Source of the DNA: Amphimallon solstitiale
Taxonomy: Eukaryota > Arthropoda > Insecta > Coleoptera > Scarabaeidae
Length of the DNA stretch: 64,000 bases
Assembly (NCBI GenBank): GCA_963170755.1
Contig: OY720677.1
Coordinates: 23,254,262-23,318,261, forward strand
Direction: 5' to 3'
Numbering within the stretch: position 1 is the stretch's first letter; every line of letters starts with the position of its first letter. This document shows positions 45,814-55,580 of this stretch, piece after piece. The notes below the pieces were generated by a model that saw only the letters and a program-made list of their open reading frames with translations, was not told the DNA's origin and did no database searches. The position numbers and the translations under genes are program-made.

Positions 45814-46729
45814 ATGTTAACGTTCAAAGAAGGAGGTGGTGTCCTAAACACACTTATCAACAATCTTCCTGTAGAATTACACGTACCAGGTTATCAGGTA
45901 TTTATTTCTTTTAAAAATATATTCCATACCAACACTAAATCGTTTTATGTATTTATAATGGTTCTTATTGTTATTAATAGTTTTGCGGACCGGGCACGCG
46001 TTTAGAGGAACGATTGAGTCGAGGAGATCCTGGAATAAACCCACTCGACGCTGCTTGTAAAGACACGACATTGCATACTCTAAAAATAAGGATATTAAAG
46101 ATCGTCACAAGGCAGATCAAATTCTTGAAGAAAAAGCTTGGAATCGCGTTAAATCAAAAGACGCTAGTCTTGGTGAGAAGGCAGCTGGCTGGTTGGTGAC
46201 TAACAGTATGAAAGTTAAAAGAAAACTGGGGATGGGTATCAATACACAAATTAAGAGAACGAGCAATAGAAAGCGAATAAAAGGAGCTGGTATTAGGAGT
46301 AGAAGAGTTCCCTTCAGAAGGACTGTTGTAGAACAGGCAAAATCGGCTCTGATGAATTCAAAAATTAAGGATTTTGCGGAGCAAGCAAAAATATCACTCG
46401 CCGCTGCTAAAATTGCGGTTAGAAAGAATGGAGGTAGAAAAAATATCCGAACACCAAGGATTATACCGATACCGAAAACTGGGGGTTTTAATCCTCTAAT
46501 ACCATTATTTGCCGGTTTAAGCGCTTTGGGCACTCTTGCTGGAGGAGCTGCCGGAATTACACAGGGGGTGAATAAAGCAAAGGCATCTCAAAAATTACTG
46601 GCTGAAACACAACGACATAATAAAGCGATGGAGGCTGTTGCATTGGGGAAGAAAGGTGAGGGTCTGTATTTGAAACCGTACAGGAAAGGATTGGGCCTAT
46701 ATTTAAAACCACAGTCAAAAAACTACTAA
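45814..46729 (+). pseudogene. PLA2-domain minor virion protein, intron-containing, frameshifted
   Basis: Exon 1 (45814-45897) starts ATG and ends in HVPGYQ; an 83-nt intron (45898-45980, GTATTT..TTAATAG) joins in frame to FCGPGTRLEERL, the calcium-loop type opening of a parvovirus-like phospholipase A2 domain, then GINPLDAACK. A 1-nt loss at about 46060-46065 breaks the frame just before the catalytic His-Asp (HDIAYS), which lies in the following frame. The remainder is basic (NRKRIKGAGIRSRR), with a hydrophobic Gly/Ala segment (LSALGTLAGGAAGI) and a GLYLKP repeat near the C-terminus. Such proteins are thought to help virions cross membranes. The frame break probably inactivates this copy. 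Neighbour: protease gene, overlapping. Confidence 0.8.
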
Positions 46730-47082
46730 GCAGACTGCCACGAAGAGCTCTCACAGACAAAGATATTTTGAAGTTTGGAAAAAATATACCTAACTTTCGC
46801 GGTGTCTTTATGAGAGACGATTTGCCTAATAAACCGAGGAAGAGTGAGTGTGCAGTCGTTAATCTTGATTCGATATCCGGACCGGGAACCCATTGGGTTG
46901 CATATTGTAAGAAGAACCGTACAGTTCATTATTTCGATTCATTCGGCAACTTATCACCACCTTTGGAATTGATAGAATACTTTAAAAACTGTGAAATTAC
47001 CTACAATCAGTCGCGGTTTCAAAATTTTAATGAGAAAAATTGTGGACATTTGTGTCTAAAGTTCCTATATAGCTGTGTGTAG
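46660..47082 (+). CDS. Adenovirus-type cysteine protease (C5-like)
   Basis: Would cleave virion precursors. The active-site residues appear in the family order: His in GTHWVAY, Asp in HYFDSFG, Gln/Asn region in SRFQNFNEKN, and Cys in NCGHLCLKFL. The frame is open from 46660, overlapping the end of the PLA2-domain gene by about 70 nt, but has no ATG before FRGVFMRDD. The true start is therefore unclear: a non-ATG start, splicing, or loss of the ATG. The family-like N-terminus probably begins near RRALTDKDI (about 46745). Size of about 110-120 aa after that start fits Polinton proteases. Confidence 0.8.
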   Translation, partial: GSVFETVQERIGPIFKTTVKKLLSRLPRRALTDKDILKFGKNIPNFRGVFMRDDLPNKPRKSECAVVNLDSISGPGTHWVAYCKKNRTVHYFDSFGNLSPPLELIEYFKNCEITYNQSRFQNFNEKNCGHLCLKFLYSCV

Positions 47083-47104
47083 AGATTAGAATGTCATTAG
47101 TATC

Positions 47105-47800
47105 ATGTCGAGTACGTTCACGCTCAGCAGCACGAGTAATGTGCTCACAGCGGATTACTATCCGCCAATTGAATTGGATAGTCGACACGAATATGCAATT
47201 GGCCTTATAGGTCTGCATACATACAACACTATCCCAAACATATATGAGGGACACAACAAATTTTATTACGATAATCACGTGTTAGATATACCTACTGGTT
47301 CCTATGAAATAGGCGACTTGGAGGTTTACCTGCAGAAACAAATAATTGGTGATGTGACCGACAAAAACAAATTGCTGTCCATAAAGCCCAACAACAATAC
47401 ACTAAGATGTGAAATACGGAGTCAGTATACCATTGATTTTACGCCAAATGATTCTATTGGACGAATGTTGGGATTCAGTAGTCGGAAATTGATTGCCGGA
47501 CAAAATCATGAATCGGATCTCGCTGTACAGATTATAAAGGTTGTCACTATAAGAATCGAGTGCAATATCGTAACGTCTACGTACTATGACACACATCTTG
47601 CACACACATTATTTGAATTTGCACCCTCTGTGGAGCCGGGTTTCAGCATTAACATTGAACCACGTAATATTGTTTATTTGCCGATCAATACGAAAAGAAT
47701 TAGTAATATTACCCTCACCTTATTAGATCAAGACTCTGACCCAGTAGATTTCCGTGGCGAGCAGATAGTTGTGCGTCTCGAACTAAAGAGATTGTCGTGA
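47105..47800 (+). CDS. Polinton minor capsid (penton-like, single jelly-roll) protein
   Basis: A 231-aa intact frame 20 nt after the protease stop. It is beta-rich with no long helices: YAIGLIGLHTYNTIPNI near residues 30-46, GDLEVYLQK, DSIGRMLGFSS around residue 115, and EPRNIVYLPI near 190. These features agree with the penton-like minor capsid protein encoded next to the major capsid gene in Polintons. Fold assignment is from family context rather than a single diagnostic motif. It would occupy the vertices of the icosahedral particle. Its stop overlaps the region of the next small gene. Confidence 0.75.
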   Translation: MSSTFTLSSTSNVLTADYYPPIELDSRHEYAIGLIGLHTYNTIPNIYEGHNKFYYDNHVLDIPTGSYEIGDLEVYLQKQIIGDVTDKNKLLSIKPNNNTLRCEIRSQYTIDFTPNDSIGRMLGFSSRKLIAGQNHESDLAVQIIKVVTIRIECNIVTSTYYDTHLAHTLFEFAPSVEPGFSINIEPRNIVYLPINTKRISNITLTLLDQDSDPVDFRGEQIVVRLELKRLS

Positions 47801-47808
47801 GGTGGAAA

Positions 47809-47991
47809 ATGGGTCTATCATTTAATAATCAAAACAATAAAACGTACAGATCTGACGAACACACATTCATTCAGTCGCGTGCGCGCCATCGATTAACACC
47901 GGCTAACATTGCTTTTCTAAAATCTATTGGTTTGAAAGTGATCGAGAAAAATGGAAAAGTTGCAGATATTCCAAGGATTAAAATTCGATGA
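47809..47991 (+). CDS. Small basic Polinton protein, about 60 aa
   Basis: ATG 47809 (MGLSFNNQNNK) follows the penton-like gene by 8 nt; the 3' part overlaps the major capsid gene by 41 nt. The product is basic, with SRARHRLTPANIAFLKSIGL and a C-terminal KIR. The position between the two capsid genes and the tight overlaps support it as real. Function unknown; it could be a capsid cement or DNA-binding peptide. Confidence 0.6.
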   Translation: MGLSFNNQNNKTYRSDEHTFIQSRARHRLTPANIAFLKSIGLKVIEKNGKVADIPRIKIR

Positions 47992-49162
47992 TGCCATAGT
48001 GAAGGAGCAATACCATGTCTACTATCCACGAGCAAATAACTTTAACCTAAATGATGAAATTCGCATCCCCATTCAACATCAGGATATTTACACTTTACCA
48101 AGTGAAAGCTTCATTCACATACAGGGCAAATTCAACGAGCAGACTACCGGAACAGGTAGCTGTAAACTAACAAACAATGCGTATGCTTTTCTATTCGATC
48201 AGATGCGATATGAAATTAACGGTGTGGAGATTGATCGTTGTATGAAGCCTGGTATCACTACTACAATGAAGGCATACGTTTCTTACAATCCGAATGAATC
48301 TAAGATGCTTGAAATGGCAGGTTGGTGTCCGTTCAAGGATGAACAACCCACCTTCTCCGTAAATGAGTTCAACGCCGTTTTACCTGTCAAATTTTGTTTT
48401 GGAATATTCGATGATTACAAGCAGATAGTAATGAATGTCAGTCAGGAATTGATACTGAATCGCAGTAAAACTGACGATAATTGTTATAAAAACAATTTGG
48501 AGGATGGTACGAAGAAGGCAACCATACAAATTGAAAAGATTGAATGGTATGTGCCACATATTACTGTAAACGATAAGACTCGCCTGAAACTGCTACAGGC
48601 TCTTCGAGAAAACAAATCGATATACATACCATTCAGAAAGTGGGAATTGCACGAACTACCATCATTGCGCACTACGAAAAATGATATATGGCCCATCAAA
48701 ACCAGCACAAACTTGGAGAAGCCTCGTTATGTTATTGTGGGATTTCAACTTAAGAAGAAGGATAATCCCCAAGCGGATTCCTCCGACTTTGACCATTCTG
48801 CAATTACTAATCTAAAATTATATTTAAACTCGGAGAGCTATCCTTACACCGCTATGAATTTAAATATGGGGCTCAAACGATATGCTATTGCATATCACGC
48901 GTATTCAAATTTCCAATCTAGCTATTACGGTCGTCAAAACCAACCACTTTTGGATTATAACCAGTTTCATGATCATGCTCTTTATTTAATCGATTGCTCC
49001 AAGCAAAATGAATCATTGATTTCCTCAAGCGTTGATATCAAGCTGGAGATAGAGTGTCAAGAACAATTTAAACCAGATACCGTAGTGTATTGTCTCATTT
49101 TACACGATAATTTGGTGGAGTATCAACCGCTTACGGGAACAGTGAAGAAAATAATTTCATGA
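47951..49162 (+). CDS. Polinton major capsid protein (double jelly-roll)
   Basis: A 403-aa intact frame. The N-terminal half has FDDAIVKEQYHVYYP, LPSESFIHIQGKF and YAFLFDQMRYEINGVEIDR, followed by MLEMAGWCPF, strings characteristic of the Polinton PY/major capsid family. The second half continues beta-rich through IEKIEWYVPHI and LSCLILHDN-type strands to the end. Length and order fit the double jelly-roll fold that forms hexon-like trimers. The start overlaps the small basic gene, and its stop overlaps the next ATG (ATGA). No damage is seen. Confidence 0.85.
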   Translation: MEKLQIFQGLKFDDAIVKEQYHVYYPRANNFNLNDEIRIPIQHQDIYTLPSESFIHIQGKFNEQTTGTGSCKLTNNAYAFLFDQMRYEINGVEIDRCMKPGITTTMKAYVSYNPNESKMLEMAGWCPFKDEQPTFSVNEFNAVLPVKFCFGIFDDYKQIVMNVSQELILNRSKTDDNCYKNNLEDGTKKATIQIEKIEWYVPHITVNDKTRLKLLQALRENKSIYIPFRKWELHELPSLRTTKNDIWPIKTSTNLEKPRYVIVGFQLKKKDNPQADSSDFDHSAITNLKLYLNSESYPYTAMNLNMGLKRYAIAYHAYSNFQSSYYGRQNQPLLDYNQFHDHALYLIDCSKQNESLISSSVDIKLEIECQEQFKPDTVVYCLILHDNLVEYQPLTGTVKKIIS

Positions 49163-49752
49163 TGGATCATTTTGATGATACAACGTCAGTGCGTGATTGG
49201 TGTGAGTGTAGAATATCTACAGCTGATACCGATCGATTTCAACATAGGATTGAGAATATTGAGACTAACTTAAGCCCGAATTTATTGCAACGGCATTCAT
49301 ACGTAATTATTGATCTACAAGGATTTCAACTGAAAAATGGATTTATGCTTAAGGAAATGGCAATCAGTGATGGTGTAAAAATGGGACATTTCATTTTCAA
49401 ACCTCATGTGTCGTACAATAAGCTCACACGTGCAGAATTACGTCAGGTGTTATGGTTAAAGGAAAATCATCATGGTTTATGTTATAACGATGGATATATA
49501 TCCTACTCCAAAATAGGAGAGATTTTGAATAGACTTGTTTGCTACAACGATCGTATTTATGTTAAGGGTCATCAGAAAAAAATGTTTTTAAAAAATTACT
49601 TACCTAATTCTGTAATAATTAATTTAGAGTGTGATGAAAATAGTATTAAGTTAGATAAGACTAATTCAACTTGCATGTTTCACACTAAGGGCTATTGTAT
49701 TTGCGCATTACATAATGTTAGACTGCTAGAGGATTTTCTAAAAATAGTTTAG
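49159..49752 (+). CDS. Polinton protein of unknown function, possibly nuclease-like
   Basis: ATG overlaps the capsid stop (ATGA). The 197-aa frame is intact, about 35 nt from the right terminal repeat. It contains YVIIDLQGFQLKNGFMLKEM, in which Asp-x-x-Gly-Phe resembles the first strand of RNase H-fold exonucleases, and a C-terminal Cys-rich stretch (CMFHTKGYCICALHNVRL) that may bind zinc. Similar proteins are, in my memory, frequent in insect Polintons, but I cannot name the function. Other catalytic residues were not identified. Confidence 0.6.
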   Translation: MMDHFDDTTSVRDWCECRISTADTDRFQHRIENIETNLSPNLLQRHSYVIIDLQGFQLKNGFMLKEMAISDGVKMGHFIFKPHVSYNKLTRAELRQVLWLKENHHGLCYNDGYISYSKIGEILNRLVCYNDRIYVKGHQKKMFLKNYLPNSVIINLECDENSIKLDKTNSTCMFHTKGYCICALHNVRLLEDFLKIV

Positions 49753-49785
49753 TATATTTTATTGTTAGTATATAAAATTTGTTTA

Positions 49786-50437
49786 ATAAATTTTGTCTAA
49801 AGAAGTTAATCTTTTATTTAAAGAAAAAAACCTTACATCACCTTAATCACTTTTGGAACACAGTGTATATATTAATATTGTTATGAGGCTGTATATATAA
49901 TTTTAATCTTACCTGCTCATCTTGGTTCCGCCATCTTAGATTTTGACTCGCCATCTTGGTTCCTAACTTTTGAAACACCCTGTATGGTTGATACGTCACG
50001 GAGTACCATGCTGTATATGTATTAAATTCCAAACTTTTATTTTTGGCGGCCATCATGGATCCTAACTTTTGTACATGGTTGATACGTCACGGAGTACCAT
50101 GCTGTATATGTATTAAATTCGAAACTTTTATTTTGGCGGCCATCTTGGTTCCTAACTTTTGTACATGGTTGATACGTCACGGAGTACCATGCTGTATATG
50201 TATTAAATTCAAAACTTTTATTTTGGCGGCCATCTTGGTTCCTAACTTTTGAAACACCCTGTATGGTTGATACGTCACGGAGTACCATGCTGTATATGTA
50301 TGTATTCGAGCGCCGCCACTAGCGCCCTCTGCGAAACCGCGTTTGGAACTACAAAGTGGAGGGGGTAAATCTTCGCGGTTTCAGGCCCGTGGCCTCGGGT
50401 GCAGAGTGCGATCTAGAACGCCCATTCTTTCCCTACT
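49786..50437. repeat. Polinton right terminal inverted repeat
   Basis: About 652 bp, inverse of 31906-32631. Contains four full 90-98 bp units (GAGTACCATG near 50001, 50092, 50191, 50280) and diverged inner copies. The outermost 100 bp match the left end except for a 9-bp indel, which suggests recent insertion. Confidence 0.9.
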
Positions 50438-50443
50438 CACGGC

Positions 50444-52902
50444 TATTATAGAAATTAAAGACACCAATGGTCAATTTCTGCCAGCTAGAGCGCTACTAGA
50501 CAGCGGAAGTCAAAGCAATTTTATTACGACACAATTATGTCAAAGGCTAGGATTATCAAGGAATAAAGTAAACTTTGCAGTGCAGGGAGTGGGTCAATGC
50601 CTCTCGAATATTAAATACTGCACTAGCATTTGTTTAATGTCAAATGTTAACAAGTACAAGGCTAATATTTCATGCTTAGTAATACCCACGATTACTGGGG
50701 CCTATGAACTCTTTCGAAGCAATGGAATTAAATATTCCAAATAATATTAGACTAGCGGATCCAAAGTTCTATGAGCAGAACCAAGTAGATGTATTGCTTG
50801 GAGCTGGGATTTTTTGGGAATTACTATGTGTAGGGCAAATTTGTCTAGGAAATGGCCTACCAATTCTCCAGAAGACTCAATTAGGATGGATTGTAGCAGG
50901 AAATTTGAATTACCAATCAAATTTGGGAAAATGGATTAGTGGTCACAGTGTGACAGAGACTAGTGAAACCAAGCTCGACGATGAGTTAAAAAGGTTTTGG
51001 CAAATAGAAGAAGGCATCAATGGAAAGGCCAAGCTTTCCAAAGATGAACAATATTGTGAAGACCATTTCGCCAGAACTCACAGAAGAAATGAACAAGGTA
51101 GATTCATTGTACAGTTACCATTGCGAGACAATGTAACAAGTCTAGGAGACTCCAGACAATTAGCACTAGAACGATTTTACAGTCTAGAACGAAAACTGGA
51201 GAAGAATCAGAATTTGAAGTTAGAATACCTAAAGTTTATGCAAGAGTACCGAGACCTGGGACACATGTCACCAGTAAAAGATGAAAATGAGAGCCACTTA
51301 GATATAACATATTACTTGCCCCACCATGCAGTGCTAAAGGAATCTAGTCTAACTACTAAGGTTAGAGTAGTGTTTGATGCGTCAATGAAGTCAACAAGTG
51401 GATTATCATTTAACGACACACAGTATGTTGGACCTGTTATACAAAACGATTTGACTTCTATTATTTTAAGATTTAGGAAGCACCAATATGTAATCACGGC
51501 GGACATAACAAAAATGTATCGTCAGGTATTGGTCAGTGAAGAGCAAAGATCCTTGCAACGTATATTCTGGAGATCTAATGCGGATGGGGCGCTCCAGTGC
51601 CACGAGCTCAACACGGTGAGTTATGGTACGGCAGCAGCTCCTTATTTGGCAACAAAGTGCTTAGACCAACTAGCGACAGAATATGAGATCACCAAACCAA
51701 AGGCAAGTAACATAATAAGAAATGATTTTTATGTTGATGACCTATTAACAGGGTCCAATTCAATTGATGAATTACTAGAAATTCAGAAAGATGTTACCTC
51801 AATATTAGCACAAGCTGGATTCGAATTAAGCAAGTGGATGTCCAATGATGAAAGAGTAATGAATGAATTGCAAGACACAGTTATTTTTCCACAAGGAGAC
51901 AACCCGCGGAGCAAGACATTGGGAGTGTTGTGGAATGCAAGGCTGGATTGTATTGAGTTTGCAGCACAGAAAATGAATGTGAGACCAATCACCAAGAGAA
52001 CGATTCTCTCTACAATTGCCCAAGTTTTTGATCCTTTGGGATTACTGGGACCAGTCATAATAATAGCCAAGGTTATTATTCAACGTTTATGGCAAGCCAA
52101 ACTATCGTGGGATGAAACAGTTCCACAAGGCATCTATTCTGAATGGACACAATTTATAAACAATCTATCAATGCTGAATAATATCAAAATTCCAAGAGGG
52201 ATTCTTAAAGAGCACTGTGTAGTTGCGGAGTTGCACGGCTTTTCTGATGCTTCAGAAACTGCTTATGGGGCATGCATTTATACTAGATGCGAAGACAAAT
52301 TTGGAGAAATTACGACAAGTTTGCTGTGTGCAAAATCAAGGGTAGCCCCTCTAAAACGAGTCACATTGCCAAGATTGGAATTGTGCGCAGCTCAACTATT
52401 AACACATCTAGTTCAAAAGGTGAAAACTTCATTGCAGATGACATTCGATAAATATTATTATTGGTGTGATTCTACGATAACATTAAGTTGGATCAAGGCA
52501 CCAGCAAATAAATGGAAGACTTTCGTCGCTAATCGGGTGGGCGACATACAAGAATTAACGAACCCATCGGAGTGGTACCATGTTAAATCAGAAGATAATC
52601 CAGCTGACCTTCTTTCAAGAGGGCCGGGAATTGAGCATATACAGAATTGTAAGCTGTGGTGGAAAGGGCCAACATGGCTGGAACAGAGCAAGATTCTATG
52701 GAATACAATAGAAATTAAAACAAGCGATGACATTCAGATTCCAGAACAGCGACTAATAACTGGAGTGGCATTGGATACTGGGAAAAGGTTCGAGTTTCTT
52801 TTAGTTCATAATAGAACATTTAACTTCAATTTGTACGTTTTGTTATTAAATACAAGCAATTTTGAAAATGCAATAAGATGTGAACAAAATACCGCAGAAT
52901 GA
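50444..52902 (+). pseudogene. BEL/Pao protease, reverse transcriptase and RNase H
   Basis: Resumes directly after the right target duplication. The aspartic protease has LLDSGSQSNFI. A frame change at about 50700-50740 separates it from the polymerase, which runs from about 50704 to 52902. Landmarks are VDVLLGAGIFWELL, an RT core with VRVVFDASMKS, ADITKMYRQV and FYVDDLLTGS (YVDD active site), and RNase H with HGFSDASETAYGACIY. It stops in a divergent tail after DDIQIPEQR. The integrase expected next is absent, and no 3' LTR was found. Dead because of the split, the frame change and the truncation. Confidence 0.85.
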
Positions 52903-55580
52903 AAGGTTTTAAAAATGTGTAACGCAATGTTACCGACGAGTAGTATGATAAATGTAAGTTCTAACTATGTATCTTAATTCTCTATTTATGTATTTTTGCA
53001 AGTCGTTTATTTTCAATGTATAATTTATTTAAAACGTATGTAAATAAATCAAATGGCTTTGAATCATGCTGACTTTTATTTTATTTTGTGACCACCCTTG
53101 TTATTGACTAGATGTTTTGGTCCAATAAAAAGGATGTCACTTTAATATGTCAATGAACTTGCTCAATTATTAGAGCAAAAATCAAAAACGATGCCCCTGT
53201 AACTCTTTAGTCGGTGCGAAAGGTCATGGGTCGTCTATAAGCGCCACATGCTTTTTAAATACACAAAAACATGAAAACTAGGAGTAGGAGTTATAGCAAT
53301 AGCAATCAAACACACAAGATCTAATTTAACAGTATAATTAATAATAAAAATGTATATATAAATGAAAAGACATCGACTGTATAAAACACACACAAAGACT
53401 GTCAACAGGTAGTCAATTAATGCATACGGTTCTCAATAATCTTAATTAAACATGATCTGAATCGTACAGCTGTTCGATATCTCTCTTTAGGCTTATATGA
53501 AACTCACATTAGGTGATATAATGCACTTAATACTTACGACTATTACAATTAACTACAAAGCTTCCAAAATACAACCAAGCCCTATCTGACAACGATGCTA
53601 AAGATAGGTTATGTCAGAGTTCATACAAAGAATCTCTGAACAACAAGGCTAAACGTTCTTAATTAGTTACAGTATCTTGGAGTCTTTGCATTTAATAAAT
53701 CAACTACAATTAAAACTACTTATCTTATACAATCTGCACAAGTGAAGGTCTCGTTGAAACATGTAGGTTGAAGTCTGTTGTTCTGCTTCACACTGTTTTA
53801 CATTTGCCACCAGATGATGGTCTTGCACGAGTGACATTGGCCATACACAGTTGTTAAGGTACAATACTTCTTAGCTTCGCCTTGCTTTTCTGCTCGCTAA
53901 CATATGTAAATGGAGGGTTATAACATGTCTCAGCTACGCCTGGCCCCTTTATTCACTATACAAACTGCACACTGTCGCACGTATCGAGATGTCGTCGCCT
54001 ATTTCATAATACAGGACTGCATCTTCTGTCTAACAGCTGCCGCATTGTTTTAAAGAACGCGTTCTAGAGTATTTCACTTCAACAGGTTCATTTGGGGTCA
54101 CATATATTGTGCTAATATCGTTACTTGCACTGTTTGTTTAAAATGGTATCAAGGATTTCCACACAACAGGGATCCTCCTTACAAAATTATCTCCATACCA
54201 TTTCTTTTTCTATCAGCCTATAACAAATCGTAGTAACAATGAACATGTGCTTTTAAGGTTACAAATACATGCATTAGAAATAACGTTTATGAAATTACAA
54301 AACAATAATCAACAGGTTACTTACTATCATCATGAAGCATGATGTTTGGAGATTTTAATTAAATGATATTATTAAAAATTGAGCTCACCTTAGTGTCTTA
54401 TTAGGCTTTACCATTCAAACAAGGACTAGAATTTGCCCGATATCGTTTATATGCGCCTGTCAAATGACAAACAAGAAGCGCATGAATGTAGACGCGTCAA
54501 AACCTCCGTGATTGCACATGTTACTTGTCACATCCCGACAATGATTGTTACTGAATCATAATGGGTATTTATAACTGTTACAATGTAAGTACATAAAATT
54601 TCGTAGTTATTAATTAATAAGTAAGCTATTGGATCTACCGTTTTTTCTCCGACAGAAGTACCCGTAGAGCAAGACGTACCTCCGTTTTCTTCCTCTCACA
54701 AAGTGTTGGTATTAACTAAGCACAATCGTAATAAGTCACTATCGTATTAATTAACTTTGACAGGTGAGATTGAAAAGCCTACCATTTTACACTGAACAGT
54801 TACGTAACTGTTGTGTCTGCTGAATACGACCACTGTATATCTCTTTCACAAATACAGATATCTTTATTTGAAATAAAACCCTTTGTTTTGTATATACAAA
54901 TATTTAATGCGCTATCTTAAGAGTCGTACCTTGTTTTTAAGTCTTTTGACGAACGATGGAGGTTCTAAGAAGATCGACACTGTCCGCTACCAAGACCTGA
55001 ATGTAGTCAACCAACGGATGGCTGCACAGGGGAATAGATGTATTGGACCTGCCACCTGAGGCTGGTCTAAACGGATAGGAGACTTGTCGGAATACAAGTG
55101 ATTTTACATACAAATTTGCGGCCTTTTATATCTATAGATGCATGTTAAAAGCTCTCTCACCTAATTACAAGAGTCGCATACAAGAATTTCGTGTGCAAAA
55201 TGTAACGTATTACGTACTTTTCCATTACATAGACAGAAAGTGCCACCGAACAATAGTTAAATGAATTATTAACAAATTACTAAACATACTGTAAAATACA
55301 TATACAGGTCATCACCTAAAATACTAATTAAATAAATTATAGAAACATGGCATAAAAATGTTGTTGTGTCAAATGAACAATCCCCATTATGATAAATATT
55401 TACAAAAATGACATTTCTATGTATTAATAACCAGATGTGTCTTTCTGAATAGGTAATGAAAGAGGCCTTGCAAAGCTGGTGTCACCGACGCCCTCGTTTG
55501 TTCTAGCGCCGCCACTGTTCTGGGTGAATTGACATGGAAGGAGCCAGCCCATTATGTAGCAAATTTGTTACGTAATTCAT
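52903..55580. other. Non-genic stretch downstream of both genes
   Basis: No coding region, LTR or tandem repeat is recognised. The part next to 55581 is the presumptive 3' untranslated region of the minus-strand zinc-finger gene. A TGGTATCA string near 54145 looks like an LTR-element primer site but has no supporting context. Confidence 0.4.

Larger units (their letters stand above)
31906..50437. mobile_element. Polinton/Maverick element, 18.5 kb, with 6-bp target duplication CACGGC
   Basis: Terminal inverted repeats start AGTAGGGAAAGAATGGGCG at both ends, and CACGGC flanks them (31900-31905, 50438-50443), the expected 6-bp duplication of Polintons. The element encodes pPolB, integrase, A32-like ATPase, C5-type protease, PLA2-domain protein, penton-like protein and double jelly-roll capsid protein, the full replication and virion set. 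It landed in a BEL/Pao element just upstream of the protease. Minus-strand genes fill the left and middle; a plus-strand virion block fills 45.8-49.8 kb. Damage: integrase split by a TG..CA insertion, frameshifts in at least two genes, and a disrupted ATPase C-terminus. Confidence 0.95.
27065..52902 (+). mobile_element. BEL/Pao LTR retrotransposon, split by two insertions, both ends missing
   Basis: Three collinear pieces (27065-27765, 31376-31905, 50444-52902) give gag, protease, reverse transcriptase and RNase H in the order of BEL/Pao elements. The gaps are a mariner-type element (27766-31375) and a Polinton (31906-50437). In each case the frame on one side continues on the other when one target duplication is counted. 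No LTR, primer-binding site or integrase was found, so the original copy was already truncated or has lost its ends. Confidence 0.85.

Noticed and set aside
46117..46533. Hydrophobic minus-strand open frame
   Set aside because: Shadow of the basic, Gly/Ala-rich PLA2-domain gene on the other strand.
31906..50437. A free virus genome or contaminating contig
   Set aside because: Terminal repeats and the 6-bp duplication sit inside a split BEL/Pao reading frame, which proves integration in the host chromosome.
50343..50440. The start of the BEL protease frame at 50343 as authentic N-terminus
   Set aside because: Those codons are the Polinton terminal repeat read through; the BEL sequence begins after the duplication at 50443.
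54140..54175. TGGTATCA as a primer-binding site of a second LTR element
   Set aside because: No flanking LTR, gag or pol signal was found nearby.
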